Shown here: one piece after another, positions 46,503 through 54,750 of the stretch
Numbering within the stretch: position 1 is the stretch's first letter
How the letters are laid out: every line of letters starts with the position of its first letter
Translations under genes and position numbers: made by a program
Notes under the pieces: generated by a model
Told to the model about the DNA's origin: nothing
Seen by the model: only the letters and a program-made list of their open reading frames with translations
The model's database searches: none
Assembly: GCF_016864555.1 (NCBI RefSeq)
Contig: NZ_CP044011.1
Coordinates: 1,345,001-1,409,000, forward strand
DNA: 64,000 nt
From: Sinorhizobium sp. BG8
GTDB lineage: Bacteria > Pseudomonadota > Alphaproteobacteria > Rhizobiales > Rhizobiaceae
Direction: 5' to 3'

Positions 46503-47750
46503 ATGACAAGCGTACTCACGAACACCAATGCAATGGCCGCGCTCTCTACCCTGCGCTCCATCTCTTCCAACCTCGAGACCACGCAGAACCGCATCTCCTC
46601 CGGCCTGAAGGTCGAGTCGGCTTCCGACAACGCTGCCTACTGGTCGATCGCGACCACCATGCGTTCGGACAACTCCGCTCTCTCCACGGTCGCCGATGCA
46701 ATCGGCCTCGGTGCAGCCAAGGTTGACACGGCTTATGCAGGTATGGAATCGGCGATCGACGTCGTCACCGAAATCAAGGCCAAGCTGGTAACGGCGCAGG
46801 AATCGTCGGCCGACAAGACGAAGATCCAGGCCGAAATCGACCAGCTGCAGGACCAGCTGACGAGCATCGCAGAATCCGCTTCCTTCTCGGGTGAAAACTG
46901 GCTGCAGGCCGACATCAACACCGCTAGCGTTACCAAGAGCGTCGTTGGTTCCTTCGTCCGTGACTCCTCGGGCAGCGTTTCTGTCAAGAAGGTCGACTAC
47001 ACGCTGGACAGCTCCACGGTTCTCTTCGACGAAGGCGCTGATGCGACGACTGGTTACGGCAAGGGCATTCTCGACAGCGAGGCGCTCTTCACCGGTACCG
47101 ACGGCATCACGGTTACGATCAGCGTAAACGGCATCGAGTCGGACGAAGCGGTCAAGGGCTACAGCACCGACGAGCTGATGGCGACGACCGGCATGACGTT
47201 CACGGACGACGGCGACCAGAAGGTAGCCACGGACGGCACGGACACCTATCTGCAGGTTGACGGCGAGAAGTGGGCCAAGCTGACCACCACCGCTCCGACG
47301 ACCGGCCAGGCCATTGCCTACAACGACGGCACGACCGACTACTACATCGACACCGGCGAAACGCCGACGAACGTCACCAGTGCAAACGCAGGCTTCACGG
47401 TCTACGATCTCGACATCACGGATCTGGCCACCGTTGCCTCCAACATGGGCGGCAGCTTCACCGAAGACGACGCTCTGGACTTCATGATCCAGTTCGTCGA
47501 CGACGCGCTCTCCACCATGACCAGCGCTGCTGCTGACCTCGGTTCGGTCTCTGGCCGTATCGACATGCAGGAAGAGTTCATCTCCAGCCTGAGCGACTCG
47601 CTCGAGAGCGGTATCGGCCGTCTCGTAGACGCCGACATGAACGAGGAATCGACCCGCCTGCAGGCTCTGCAGACGCAGCAGAGCCTCGCCATCCAGGCAC
47701 TCTCGATCGCCAACAGCGACTCGCAGAACGTCCTGCAGCTGTTCCGCTAA
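46503..47750 (+). CDS. flaA: flagellin FlaA
   Basis: 415 residues. N-terminal D0/D1 helices (MTSVLTNTNAMAALSTLRSI ... RISSGLKVESASDNAAYW) and C-terminal helix (GRLVDADMNEESTRLQALQ) are flagellin hallmarks, with a variable middle. ATG 46503 follows AAAGGGACA and gives the same start as its paralogues. First of four tandem flagellin genes. In S. meliloti FlaA is the principal subunit, needed with at least one of the others for a complex filament. Confidence 0.95.
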   Translation: MTSVLTNTNAMAALSTLRSISSNLETTQNRISSGLKVESASDNAAYWSIATTMRSDNSALSTVADAIGLGAAKVDTAYAGMESAIDVVTEIKAKLVTAQESSADKTKIQAEIDQLQDQLTSIAESASFSGENWLQADINTASVTKSVVGSFVRDSSGSVSVKKVDYTLDSSTVLFDEGADATTGYGKGILDSEALFTGTDGITVTISVNGIESDEAVKGYSTDELMATTGMTFTDDGDQKVATDGTDTYLQVDGEKWAKLTTTAPTTGQAIAYNDGTTDYYIDTGETPTNVTSANAGFTVYDLDITDLATVASNMGGSFTEDDALDFMIQFVDDALSTMTSAAADLGSVSGRIDMQEEFISSLSDSLESGIGRLVDADMNEESTRLQALQTQQSLAIQALSIANSDSQNVLQLFR

Positions 47751-47895
47751 GAAAAACGCCCATAGCCTTTCGGGGCTAAGGGCAACTAACTCCCCGCCTG
47801 CAGCAAGGAGGCTGACCGGGCTGAAGGCGGGAGCAGGAATACTGGTGATCGCGGCGAGGAGGCTGACCGAGCTGCATGATCGTCATCAAGGGATA

Positions 47896-47937
47896 GGGCC
47901 GTACCGGAAGCGGGTGCGGCCTTATTCTTTTTTTAAA
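47896..47937 (+). terminator. terminator after flaA
   Basis: A GGCCGTACCG / CGGGTGCGGCC stem (47897-47921, with one G-T pair and a small bulge) followed by TTATTCTTTTTTT. A second, weaker hairpin (CCCATAGCC / GGCTAAGGG) lies right after the stop codon at 47759-47782. The 145 bases before the main stem also hold a short direct repeat, AGGAGGCTGACCG at 47806 and 47857. Confidence 0.75.
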
Positions 47938-48078
47938 CTTCCTGTGGCACGCGCGCGCACGCATAGGCTGCAGAAAAAACTGGTGATGCAACCATTTTTG
48001 CTTTCGTTTAGATGTTCGTTAACCATCAGGGGATTAGCTAAGCCCATCGAAACGACGGGTTGACCCAAGAGCTTAACC

Positions 48079-48132
48079 GGTTGGCAAGCATGACGCTGAC
48101 CGTCGTTCGCCGGCACCAGGCCGGAGTGTCCC
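48079..48132 (+). promoter_or_regulatory. flaB promoter-like block and leader hairpin
   Basis: GGTTGGCAAGCATGACGCTG (from 48079), GTCGT, hairpin CCGGC (48110-48114) / GCCGG (48120-48124), then GTCCC (48128-48132), 33 nt before ATG. Upstream at about 48019 is TTAACCAT, a CtrA half-site. The region ends in CAGCCATTCAAGGGGCAA, the same Shine-Dalgarno context as flaD. Confidence 0.55.
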
Positions 48133-48165
48133 TTCCTTAATCAGCCATTCAAGGGGCAACACCAA

Positions 48166-49416
48166 ATGACGAGCATTCTCACCAACACCGCAGCCATGGG
48201 CGCACTCGCAACCCTGCGGTCCATCAACTCCGGTCTCGAAGAAACCCAGAACCGCGTTTCTTCCGGCCTGCGCGTCGACTCGGCGTCCGACAACGCTGCC
48301 TACTGGTCGATCGCAACCACCATGCGTTCTGACAACTCGGCACTCGCTGCCGTCGAAGATGCAATCGGCCTCGGTGCCGCCAAGGTCGACACAGCCTATG
48401 CGGGCATGGAGTCGGCGATCGACGTCGTCACCGAGATCAAGGCAAAGCTTGTTGCCGCCACTGAAGACGGCGTTGACAAGGCAAAGGTTCAGGAAGAAAT
48501 CGACCAGCTGCAGGACCAGCTGACGAGCATCGCAGAATCCGCCGCATTCTCCGGCGAAAACTGGATCCAGGCAGACATCACTACCACCGGTAGCGTCACC
48601 AAGAGCGTTGTAAGCTCGTTCGTCCGTGACTCCTCGGGCAGCGTTTCTGTCAAGAAGGTCGACTACACGCTGGACAGCTCAACGGTTCTCTTCGACGAAG
48701 GCGCAAACGCGACGACCGGCTACGGCGCCGGCATTCTCGACAGCGAGGCACTCTTCACCGGTACCGACGGCATCACGGTCTCGATCAGCGTGAACGGCAT
48801 CGAGTCGGACGAAGCGGTCAAGGGCTACAGCACCGACGAACTGATGGCGTTGACCGGCATGACGTTCACGGCCAGCGGCAGCCAGACGGTTGCAACTGAT
48901 GGTACGGATAGCTACCTGCAGGTCGATGGCGAAAAGTGGGTCCTGTTGACCACCACTGCTCCGACGACCGGCCAATCCGTTGCCTACAACGACGGCACGA
49001 CCGACTACTTCGTCGACACCGGCAACACCCCGACGAACGTCACGAGCGCGAACGCAGGCTTCTCGGTCTACGATCTCGACATCACCGACCTGGCGACCGT
49101 CGCCACCGCCATGGGCGGCAGCTTCACCGAGGAAGACGCTCTGGACTTCATGATCCAGTTCGTCGACACGGCGCTCTCCACCATGACCAGCGCTGCTGCT
49201 GACCTCGGCTCGATCTCCACGCGCATCGACCTTCAGGAAGAGTTCATCTCCAGCCTGACCGACTCGATCGACTCCGGCGTCGGCCGTCTCGTAGACGCTG
49301 ACATGAACGAGGAATCGACCCGCCTGTCCGCTCTGCAGACGCAGCAGAGCCTCGCCATCCAGGCACTGTCGATCGCGAACTCCTCGTCGGAAAACATCCT
49401 GCAGCTGTTCCGTTAA
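48166..49416 (+). CDS. flaB: flagellin FlaB
   Basis: 416 residues, closely similar to FlaA and FlaD over the whole length, including the middle (VDYTLDSSTVLFDEGANATT). Start at ATG 48166 with AAGGGGCAA upstream. A strong terminator follows. It shares long identical DNA tracts with both neighbours. Confidence 0.95.
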   Translation: MTSILTNTAAMGALATLRSINSGLEETQNRVSSGLRVDSASDNAAYWSIATTMRSDNSALAAVEDAIGLGAAKVDTAYAGMESAIDVVTEIKAKLVAATEDGVDKAKVQEEIDQLQDQLTSIAESAAFSGENWIQADITTTGSVTKSVVSSFVRDSSGSVSVKKVDYTLDSSTVLFDEGANATTGYGAGILDSEALFTGTDGITVSISVNGIESDEAVKGYSTDELMALTGMTFTASGSQTVATDGTDSYLQVDGEKWVLLTTTAPTTGQSVAYNDGTTDYFVDTGNTPTNVTSANAGFSVYDLDITDLATVATAMGGSFTEEDALDFMIQFVDTALSTMTSAAADLGSISTRIDLQEEFISSLTDSIDSGVGRLVDADMNEESTRLSALQTQQSLAIQALSIANSSSENILQLFR

Positions 49417-49447
49417 TCATCGCCGCAAGGCAACTAAACTGAACTGG

Positions 49448-49484
49448 AGGCCGCGCCCTATTTTGGGCGCGGCCTTTCTTTTTC
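49448..49484 (+). terminator. intrinsic terminator after flaB
   Basis: Perfect 11-bp stem AGGCCGCGCCC (49448-49458) / GGGCGCGGCCT (49465-49475), 6-nt loop, then TTCTTTTTC. Confidence 0.9.
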
Positions 49485-49570
49485 GTTAACTGGGTATCAA
49501 CGGTTTACCAACTGTTAACCTTCTTTAAGTTATCTGGTGCCATCGCAACGATGGGTTAACCAAGACGAAG

Positions 49571-49626
49571 AAGTGGTTAACGGGCATCAGGCCAGATCAT
49601 CGTTCCCGGCGAAACCGGGATGTCCC
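49571..49626 (+). promoter_or_regulatory. flaD promoter-like block and leader hairpin
   Basis: AAGTGGTTAACGGGCATCAG (49571-49590), then GTT and hairpin TCCCGG (49604-49609) / CCGGGA (49615-49620) with loop CGAAA, then TGTCCC (49621-49626). It shares CAGCCATTCAAGGGGCAA with flaB just before the start codon. Confidence 0.55.
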
Positions 49627-49658
49627 TTTTTCAATCAGCCATTCAAGGGGCAAGAAAT

Positions 49659-50909
49659 ATGACCAGCATTTTGACCAACACCGCAGCCATGGCCGCTCTG
49701 CAGACCTTGCGCTCGATTGACTCAAGCCTCGAAGACACACAAGCGCGCGTTTCATCCGGTCTGCGCGTCGCGACCGCATCCGACAACGCTGCCTACTGGT
49801 CGATCGCGACCACCATGCGTTCCGACAATGCCGCCCTTTCCTCCGTCCAGGATGCCCTCGGTCTCGGTGGCGCCAAGGTAGACACGGCATATGCCGCGAT
49901 GGAATCGGTCGTGGACGTTGTCGAAGAAATCAAATCGAAGCTCGTCGCAGCTACCGAAGCGGGCGTCGACAAGGAGAAGATCCAGGAGGAAATCGACCAG
50001 CTGCAGGATCAGCTGAAGAGCATTTCCGAATCCGCTTCCTTCTCCGGTGAGAACTGGCTGCAGGCCGACATCAGCGGCGGCAGCGTGACCAAGACTGTCG
50101 TCGGTTCGTTCGTCCGCGACTCCTCCGGCATGGTCTCGGTCAAGACTGTGGACTACACGCTGGACAGCAGCACGGTTCTCTTCGACGAAGGTGCCGATGC
50201 GACGACCGGCTACGGCGCCGGCATTCTCGACAGCGAGGCACTCTTCACCGGTACCGACGGCATCACGGTCACGATCAGCGTGAACGGTATCGACTCCGAC
50301 GTAGCGGTCAAGGCCTACAGCACCGACGAATTGATGATGTCGGCCGGCATGACGTTCGCAACCAGTGGTTCGCAGACGGTCGCCACCGATGGCACGGATA
50401 CTTATCTGCAGGTCGATAGCGAGAAGTGGGTCAAGCTGACCACCACCGCTCCCACGACCGGACAGGCCATTGCCTATAACGACGGCACCACCGACTACTA
50501 CGTCGACACCGCCAACACCCCGACGAGCGTCACCAATGCCAATGTAGGTTTCTCGGTCTACGACCTGGACATCACCGACCTGGGCACGATCGCCTCCAAC
50601 ATGGGCGGCAGCTTCACCGAGGACGACGCCCTGGAGTTCATGATCCAGTACGTCGACCAGCAGCTCGAGGCGGTCATCAGCGCCACCTCCGCGCTCGGCT
50701 CGATCTCCACCCGCATCGACCTTCAGGAAGAGTTCATCTCCAGCCTGACCGACTCGATCGACTCCGGCGTCGGCCGTCTCGTGGACGCCGACATGAACGA
50801 GGAATCGACACGCCTGTCGGCCCTTCAGACCCAGCAGCAGCTCGCCATCCAGTCGCTGTCGATCGCCAATTCCAATTCCGAGAATATCCTGTCGCTCTTC
50901 CGTCAGTAA
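49659..50909 (+). CDS. flaD: flagellin FlaD
   Basis: 416 residues, flagellin D0/D1 helices at both ends and a middle region close to FlaB (ADATTGYGAGILDSEALFTG). ATG 49659 is used because it aligns with the paralogues and lies after AAGGGGCAAG; an in-frame ATG at 49620 falls inside the leader hairpin. I use the S. meliloti gene order flaA-flaB-flaD-flaC to name it. Confidence 0.93.
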   Translation: MTSILTNTAAMAALQTLRSIDSSLEDTQARVSSGLRVATASDNAAYWSIATTMRSDNAALSSVQDALGLGGAKVDTAYAAMESVVDVVEEIKSKLVAATEAGVDKEKIQEEIDQLQDQLKSISESASFSGENWLQADISGGSVTKTVVGSFVRDSSGMVSVKTVDYTLDSSTVLFDEGADATTGYGAGILDSEALFTGTDGITVTISVNGIDSDVAVKAYSTDELMMSAGMTFATSGSQTVATDGTDTYLQVDSEKWVKLTTTAPTTGQAIAYNDGTTDYYVDTANTPTSVTNANVGFSVYDLDITDLGTIASNMGGSFTEDDALEFMIQYVDQQLEAVISATSALGSISTRIDLQEEFISSLTDSIDSGVGRLVDADMNEESTRLSALQTQQQLAIQSLSIANSNSENILSLFRQ

Positions 50910-50972
50910 GCGGCGCCCTTGGCTAGGGGCGACTTCGTCCCGCCCTGACTGGCGCAGGAAATCCGGAAAGAG

Positions 50973-51002
50973 AAACCGCACCTCGCAAGGGGTGCGGTTT
51001 TT
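50973..51002 (+). terminator. intrinsic terminator after flaD
   Basis: Stem AAACCGCACC (50973-50982) / GGTGCGGTTT (50991-51000), 8-nt loop, ending in TTTTT. Confidence 0.85.
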
Positions 51003-51095
51003 CGTATTTGCTGTTGGCGCAACAGCGATGCGTTCGTTCATGCGGGAAGAATAATTTACGTTTTCTTCATTTTTCCTAATGGGGGCAGCCCGGCG

Positions 51096-51136
51096 TTAAC
51101 CATTTGTTAACTATTTCAGCGTTAACCCTTTATTAA
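51096..51136. promoter_or_regulatory. two CtrA-type sites upstream of flaC
   Basis: TTAA-N7-TTAA at 51096-51110 and again at 51122-51136, 11 bases apart, about 120-155 bp before flaC. The first has the extended TTAACCAT half-site. Confidence 0.5.
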
Positions 51137-51163
51137 GGAAGACGGACTTCGACCCAGGGCAAA

Positions 51164-51220
51164 CAGTTGGTCGAAGAGCGCATGACGCGGCTCCGTCGTC
51201 GCCGGTTTTTTCACTCCGGC
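51164..51220 (+). promoter_or_regulatory. flaC promoter-like block and leader hairpin
   Basis: CAGTTGGTCG (from 51164), GCATGACGCGG, GTCGTC, and hairpin GCCGG (51201-51205) / CCGGC (51216-51220) with a T-rich 10-nt loop. Unlike the other three leaders it lacks the GTCCC block, though GGGACA is present before ATG. Confidence 0.5.
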
Positions 51221-51252
51221 CTGCAAATCCTTAACAATCGGGACAGTTGCCA

Positions 51253-52536
51253 ATGACCAGCATCTTGACCAATGGCGCCGCCATGGCGGCGTTGCAGACG
51301 CTTCGCGCCATCGACAGTGACCTGGAAACGACCCAGGCGCGGGTTTCCTCCGGCTATAAGGTCGAAACCGCCGCAGACAATGCCGCTTACTGGTCGATCG
51401 CGACGACCATGCGATCCGACAACCGCGCGCTTTCGACCGTGCAGGACGCCCTCGGCCTCGGCGCCGCGAAGGTCGATACCGCCTATGCCGCCATGGAAAG
51501 CGCGATCGAGGTCGTGACCGAAATCAAGGCGAAACTGGTGGCCGCTTACGGCGTCGGAGCCGACCGCGAGAAGATCCAGGACGAAATCGCGCAGCTGCAG
51601 GACCAGCTCGCCAGCATCTCCGAATCAGCCTCCTTCTCCGGTGAGAACTGGCTGCAGGATTCGATCAGTGACGGCGGTTCTCCTGCAGTCGAGAACCCGC
51701 TTGTCAAACAGGTCGTCGCCTCCTTCATCCGCACCTCCTCCGGTCAGGTCGCCGTCAAGACCGTCGACTACTCCCTAAACTCGAGTACCGTCCTGTTTGA
51801 CCTCAGCGGCGGCAAGCTCGGCATCCTCGATTCGGAGATGGCATTCGTTTCCGACACAGAAACCACCGTATCGGTCACCACCGATGACGGCGCGGGAACG
51901 GTCACGACGGCCAAGTACGCGGCAACGACCTACTCCGATGCCGATCTCGCTGCACTTGGAACGACCAACAACAGCGCCGATTCCAACCTCTGGGACGACG
52001 GCACGAATCTTTTCTATCGCGTCGACACCGACACGTGGGTCGCCGTCACGGATACGGATCCGGCGACCGCTCCGGCAACGACGACGCCCGCCTACAGCTC
52101 GGGCGGAACCGACTACTACTTCTCGGTCAGCTCTACGGGCGCGCTTTCGAACCGCAACCTCGGCGTATCCGTTTCGACGTTGGACATTACCAATCTCAGT
52201 GGTCTCGCGACCGCAATGGAAGCGATGACGGGCGAGACCTATGAGGACGAGGACGTTCTCGACGTGCTCACCCAGTATCTCGACACACAGCTGCTTGCCA
52301 TGACCAGCGCTGCATCGGGCCTCGGCTCGATCCAGAGCCGCATCGAGATGCAGGAGAGCTTCATCGCGACCCTGACGGACACGATCGACGAGGGCATCGG
52401 CCGCTTGGTGGATGCGGACATGAACGAGGAATCGACAAGACTGCAGGCGCTCCAGACCCAGCAGCAGCTCGGCATCCAGTCGCTCTCGATCGCCAACACC
52501 AACTCGCAGAACATCCTGCAGCTGTTCCAGAACTAA
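51253..52536 (+). CDS. flaC: flagellin FlaC
   Basis: 427 residues, the most divergent of the four. The D0/D1 ends are typical (MTSILTNGAAMAALQTLRAI; GRLVDADMNEESTRLQALQT), but the middle differs (VDYSLNSSTVLFDLSGG ... TVSVTTDDGAGTV) and is about 11 residues longer. ATG 51253 aligns with the paralogues; ATG 51247 is not favoured. Confidence 0.94.
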   Translation: MTSILTNGAAMAALQTLRAIDSDLETTQARVSSGYKVETAADNAAYWSIATTMRSDNRALSTVQDALGLGAAKVDTAYAAMESAIEVVTEIKAKLVAAYGVGADREKIQDEIAQLQDQLASISESASFSGENWLQDSISDGGSPAVENPLVKQVVASFIRTSSGQVAVKTVDYSLNSSTVLFDLSGGKLGILDSEMAFVSDTETTVSVTTDDGAGTVTTAKYAATTYSDADLAALGTTNNSADSNLWDDGTNLFYRVDTDTWVAVTDTDPATAPATTTPAYSSGGTDYYFSVSSTGALSNRNLGVSVSTLDITNLSGLATAMEAMTGETYEDEDVLDVLTQYLDTQLLAMTSAASGLGSIQSRIEMQESFIATLTDTIDEGIGRLVDADMNEESTRLQALQTQQQLGIQSLSIANTNSQNILQLFQN

Positions 52537-52589
52537 GGCTGGAACCTTTCCTCTCCGCCGGACCGCGGTCATCGGCTCCCGGCACGAGC

Positions 52590-52624
52590 GTTGGGTCGCA
52601 CTATTTGCCCTGGTGCGACCCAAC
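52590..52624 (+). terminator. strong hairpin after flaC
   Basis: Perfect 12-bp stem GTTGGGTCGCAC (52590-52601) / GTGCGACCCAAC (52613-52624), 11-nt loop, with only ACCTTC after it. It probably ends or stabilises the flaC message. The rest of 52537-52843 should hold the promoter of the next operon; no clear motif is seen. Confidence 0.65.
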
Positions 52625-52843
52625 ACCTTCATCCTCGCACAAGTTTGGCCGCCTAGTTTCGTCGCTGCAGTCAGGAAGATTGTGCGCCTTCCCTTCGCGA
52701 AGAAAGCGCAACGTCCAAGGAGACATGTCAGCGGTGTTGTCAGGTACGAGCGTATCCCATCTTCGGTCCAACAGGAGCCCGCGGTCTTGCCGGCGGGTTT
52801 TCGGCTGGCAGCGCCTTTCCGCACAGGCTCCGGAGGTTGGACG

Positions 52844-53512
52844 ATGAACACGCAGATTGCGCGCTACCTCAAGGATTTCGGCGCTGCCGAGCGCAGGGCG
52901 CCGAACTTGTTCCGCTCGCCGTCCTTTGGCGCAGACGACACGAGCGTTGCCGTGCGGGAGACGATGTCTCTGCCGGCGCCCGAGCCGAGGATCGACGTCG
53001 CGGCGGAGCGCGCCGAAGCCCACGCCGACGGCAAGGCTGCCGGGCGCACGGAAGCCGAAGCCGAGCTTTCCGCCGCCCATGCCGCAGAACTTGCGGCGCT
53101 GAAGGAAGAACACAAGGCAGAGATAGAGACGATGCGGCGGCGCTACGAGAAGGAGTATGCCGCAGCACTCGCCGAACGATTTACCACGATGACTGCGAAG
53201 CTCTCGGACCTCGTTTCCACCCAGGCGGCACACGTCCTGGCCCCGGTGATGGACGAAGTGCTCGAGAAAAAGGCTATCGCCGACATGGCGAAGATGATCG
53301 CCGAGGGTCTGCAGGCCGGCGAGGGCCTGACGGTGACGGTAAAGGGCCCCGCTCGCCTCTTCGGGGCATTGATATCGCATTTTGGCTCGGATGTGCCGGC
53401 TTTCCGGCATGTCGAGGCAGAGGATTTGGATCTGACGGTCGAATTCGGCGAGACCATCCTGGTGACACGGATGGCCGCCTGGGCAGACACCGTTCGTAAG
53501 GTGCTGGCATGA
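52844..53512 (+). CDS. flagellar-cluster protein, possibly FliH-like
   Basis: 222 residues, no signal or membrane segment. The N-terminal ~60 residues are Pro/Arg-rich (RYLKDFGAAERRAPNLFRSP). Residues ~60-115 are a charged Ala/Glu/Arg coiled coil (AERAEAHADGKAAGRTEAEA), and a C-terminal mixed domain follows. This layout resembles FliH, the FliI regulator, which is otherwise missing from the window. ATG 52844 has GGAGG 7 nt upstream. It overlaps motB by 4 bases. The FliH assignment is inference. Confidence 0.7.
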   Translation: MNTQIARYLKDFGAAERRAPNLFRSPSFGADDTSVAVRETMSLPAPEPRIDVAAERAEAHADGKAAGRTEAEAELSAAHAAELAALKEEHKAEIETMRRRYEKEYAAALAERFTTMTAKLSDLVSTQAAHVLAPVMDEVLEKKAIADMAKMIAEGLQAGEGLTVTVKGPARLFGALISHFGSDVPAFRHVEAEDLDLTVEFGETILVTRMAAWADTVRKVLA

Positions 53513-54747
53513 GTGAAGGCGAAAATCATCATCACGGTAAGAACGAGATCATCATCATCAAGCGACATGGTGATCACGATGGCGACCATCATTCGGCTGC
53601 CTGGAAAATTGCCTATGCCGACTTCATGACCGCCATGATGGCCTTCTTCCTGGTGATGTGGCTCGTCAACGCCGCGAACGAGGAGACGAAGGCTTCAATT
53701 GCCTCCTATTTCAATCCGATCAAGCTGACCGACGACAAGCCGGCCAACAAGTCGGTGCAGAAGCCGGGCAAGGATGCCGAAGGGGAGAACACCGAGGACA
53801 AGTCCAAGGAGCAGGGCGACAAGAAGGCCGAAGGCAACGGCGCCGAAATGGGCAAGGACCAGAGCGCCACCGCCGGCGAGGAAACGAAATACTCGGAGGC
53901 TAACTACTTCGAGAACCCCTATTCCGTTCTCTCGGAGATCGCTCAGGAGGTCGGTCAGCAGGCGAATGTCAGCGCCAAGGGTGACGGCGGCGCGGCAGAC
54001 GCCGGGCCGGCGACCGGTGCCGATGGAGGCGAGGCCTATCGCGATCCATTCGATCCCGACTTCTGGACGCAGCAGGTCGAGATAAGCCAGGCAACGAGCG
54101 CAGGCAGCGAAGGCTCGCCGCAGCCTGAATCCACTGCCGCGAAATCCGCCGACGCGGCCGAGAAGGACGTGGCCGACAAGGAAGTAGCCGAGGCAGCAGC
54201 GCCCAAGGACGGCGAGTTGCCGAAGGAAGACAAGGCTGCTTCTGCCGCCGAAGTGGCCGAAAAAGCCGCAAAGGACAAAAAGGAAGCGAAGGACGCCGAG
54301 GAGCTCAAGAAGGAGATCGAGGCGTCCATCGGAGCCGTCGGCAAGCTCGCGGAAGGGTTGACGGTCACGCCGGCGGAGGGCGGACTGCTCGTGAGCCTGA
54401 CGGACCAGCTCGATACGCCCATGTTCAATGTTGGCTCCGCGCTCCCGCGCAAGGAGATGGTCCTCGCTATGGAGAAGATCGGCAAGATCCTCGCGGAGAG
54501 GAAGGGCGCGATCGCGATCCGGGGCCATACTGACGCACGGCCCTTCAAGGGCGGAAGCTATGACAACTGGCGTCTCTCCACGGCGCGCGCGCAAAGCGCC
54601 TACTACATGCTGGTGCGCGGTGGGCTCGAAGAAGCCCGCGTCAGCCAGGTCACCGGCTTCGCGGACCGCCGCCTGAAGGTGCCGGACAATCCGTTGGCCG
54701 ACCAGAACCGGCGAATTGAAATCCTCATTCAGTCTGACGAGGGCTAA
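53509..54747 (+). CDS. motB: flagellar stator protein MotB
   Basis: 412 residues. A His-rich N-terminus (ENHHHGKNEIIIIKRHGDHD), one membrane helix with the proton-carrying Asp in YADFMTAMMAFFLVMWLVNA, a long Lys/Glu/Ala-rich periplasmic linker (~residues 75-270) and a C-terminal OmpA-like peptidoglycan-binding domain (IAIRGHTDARPF ... NRRIEILIQ). The long linker is typical of rhizobial MotB, which docks MotC. Confidence 0.95.
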   Translation: MSEGENHHHGKNEIIIIKRHGDHDGDHHSAAWKIAYADFMTAMMAFFLVMWLVNAANEETKASIASYFNPIKLTDDKPANKSVQKPGKDAEGENTEDKSKEQGDKKAEGNGAEMGKDQSATAGEETKYSEANYFENPYSVLSEIAQEVGQQANVSAKGDGGAADAGPATGADGGEAYRDPFDPDFWTQQVEISQATSAGSEGSPQPESTAAKSADAAEKDVADKEVAEAAAPKDGELPKEDKAASAAEVAEKAAKDKKEAKDAEELKKEIEASIGAVGKLAEGLTVTPAEGGLLVSLTDQLDTPMFNVGSALPRKEMVLAMEKIGKILAERKGAIAIRGHTDARPFKGGSYDNWRLSTARAQSAYYMLVRGGLEEARVSQVTGFADRRLKVPDNPLADQNRRIEILIQSDEG

Positions 54748-54750
54748 TGG

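Noticed and set aside
47806-47874. Two copies of AGGAGGCTGACCG(G/A)GCTG after flaA
   Set aside because: A short direct repeat (17 of 18) in untranslated DNA with no structure or partner elsewhere that I could find; kept only as a note under the flaA terminator.
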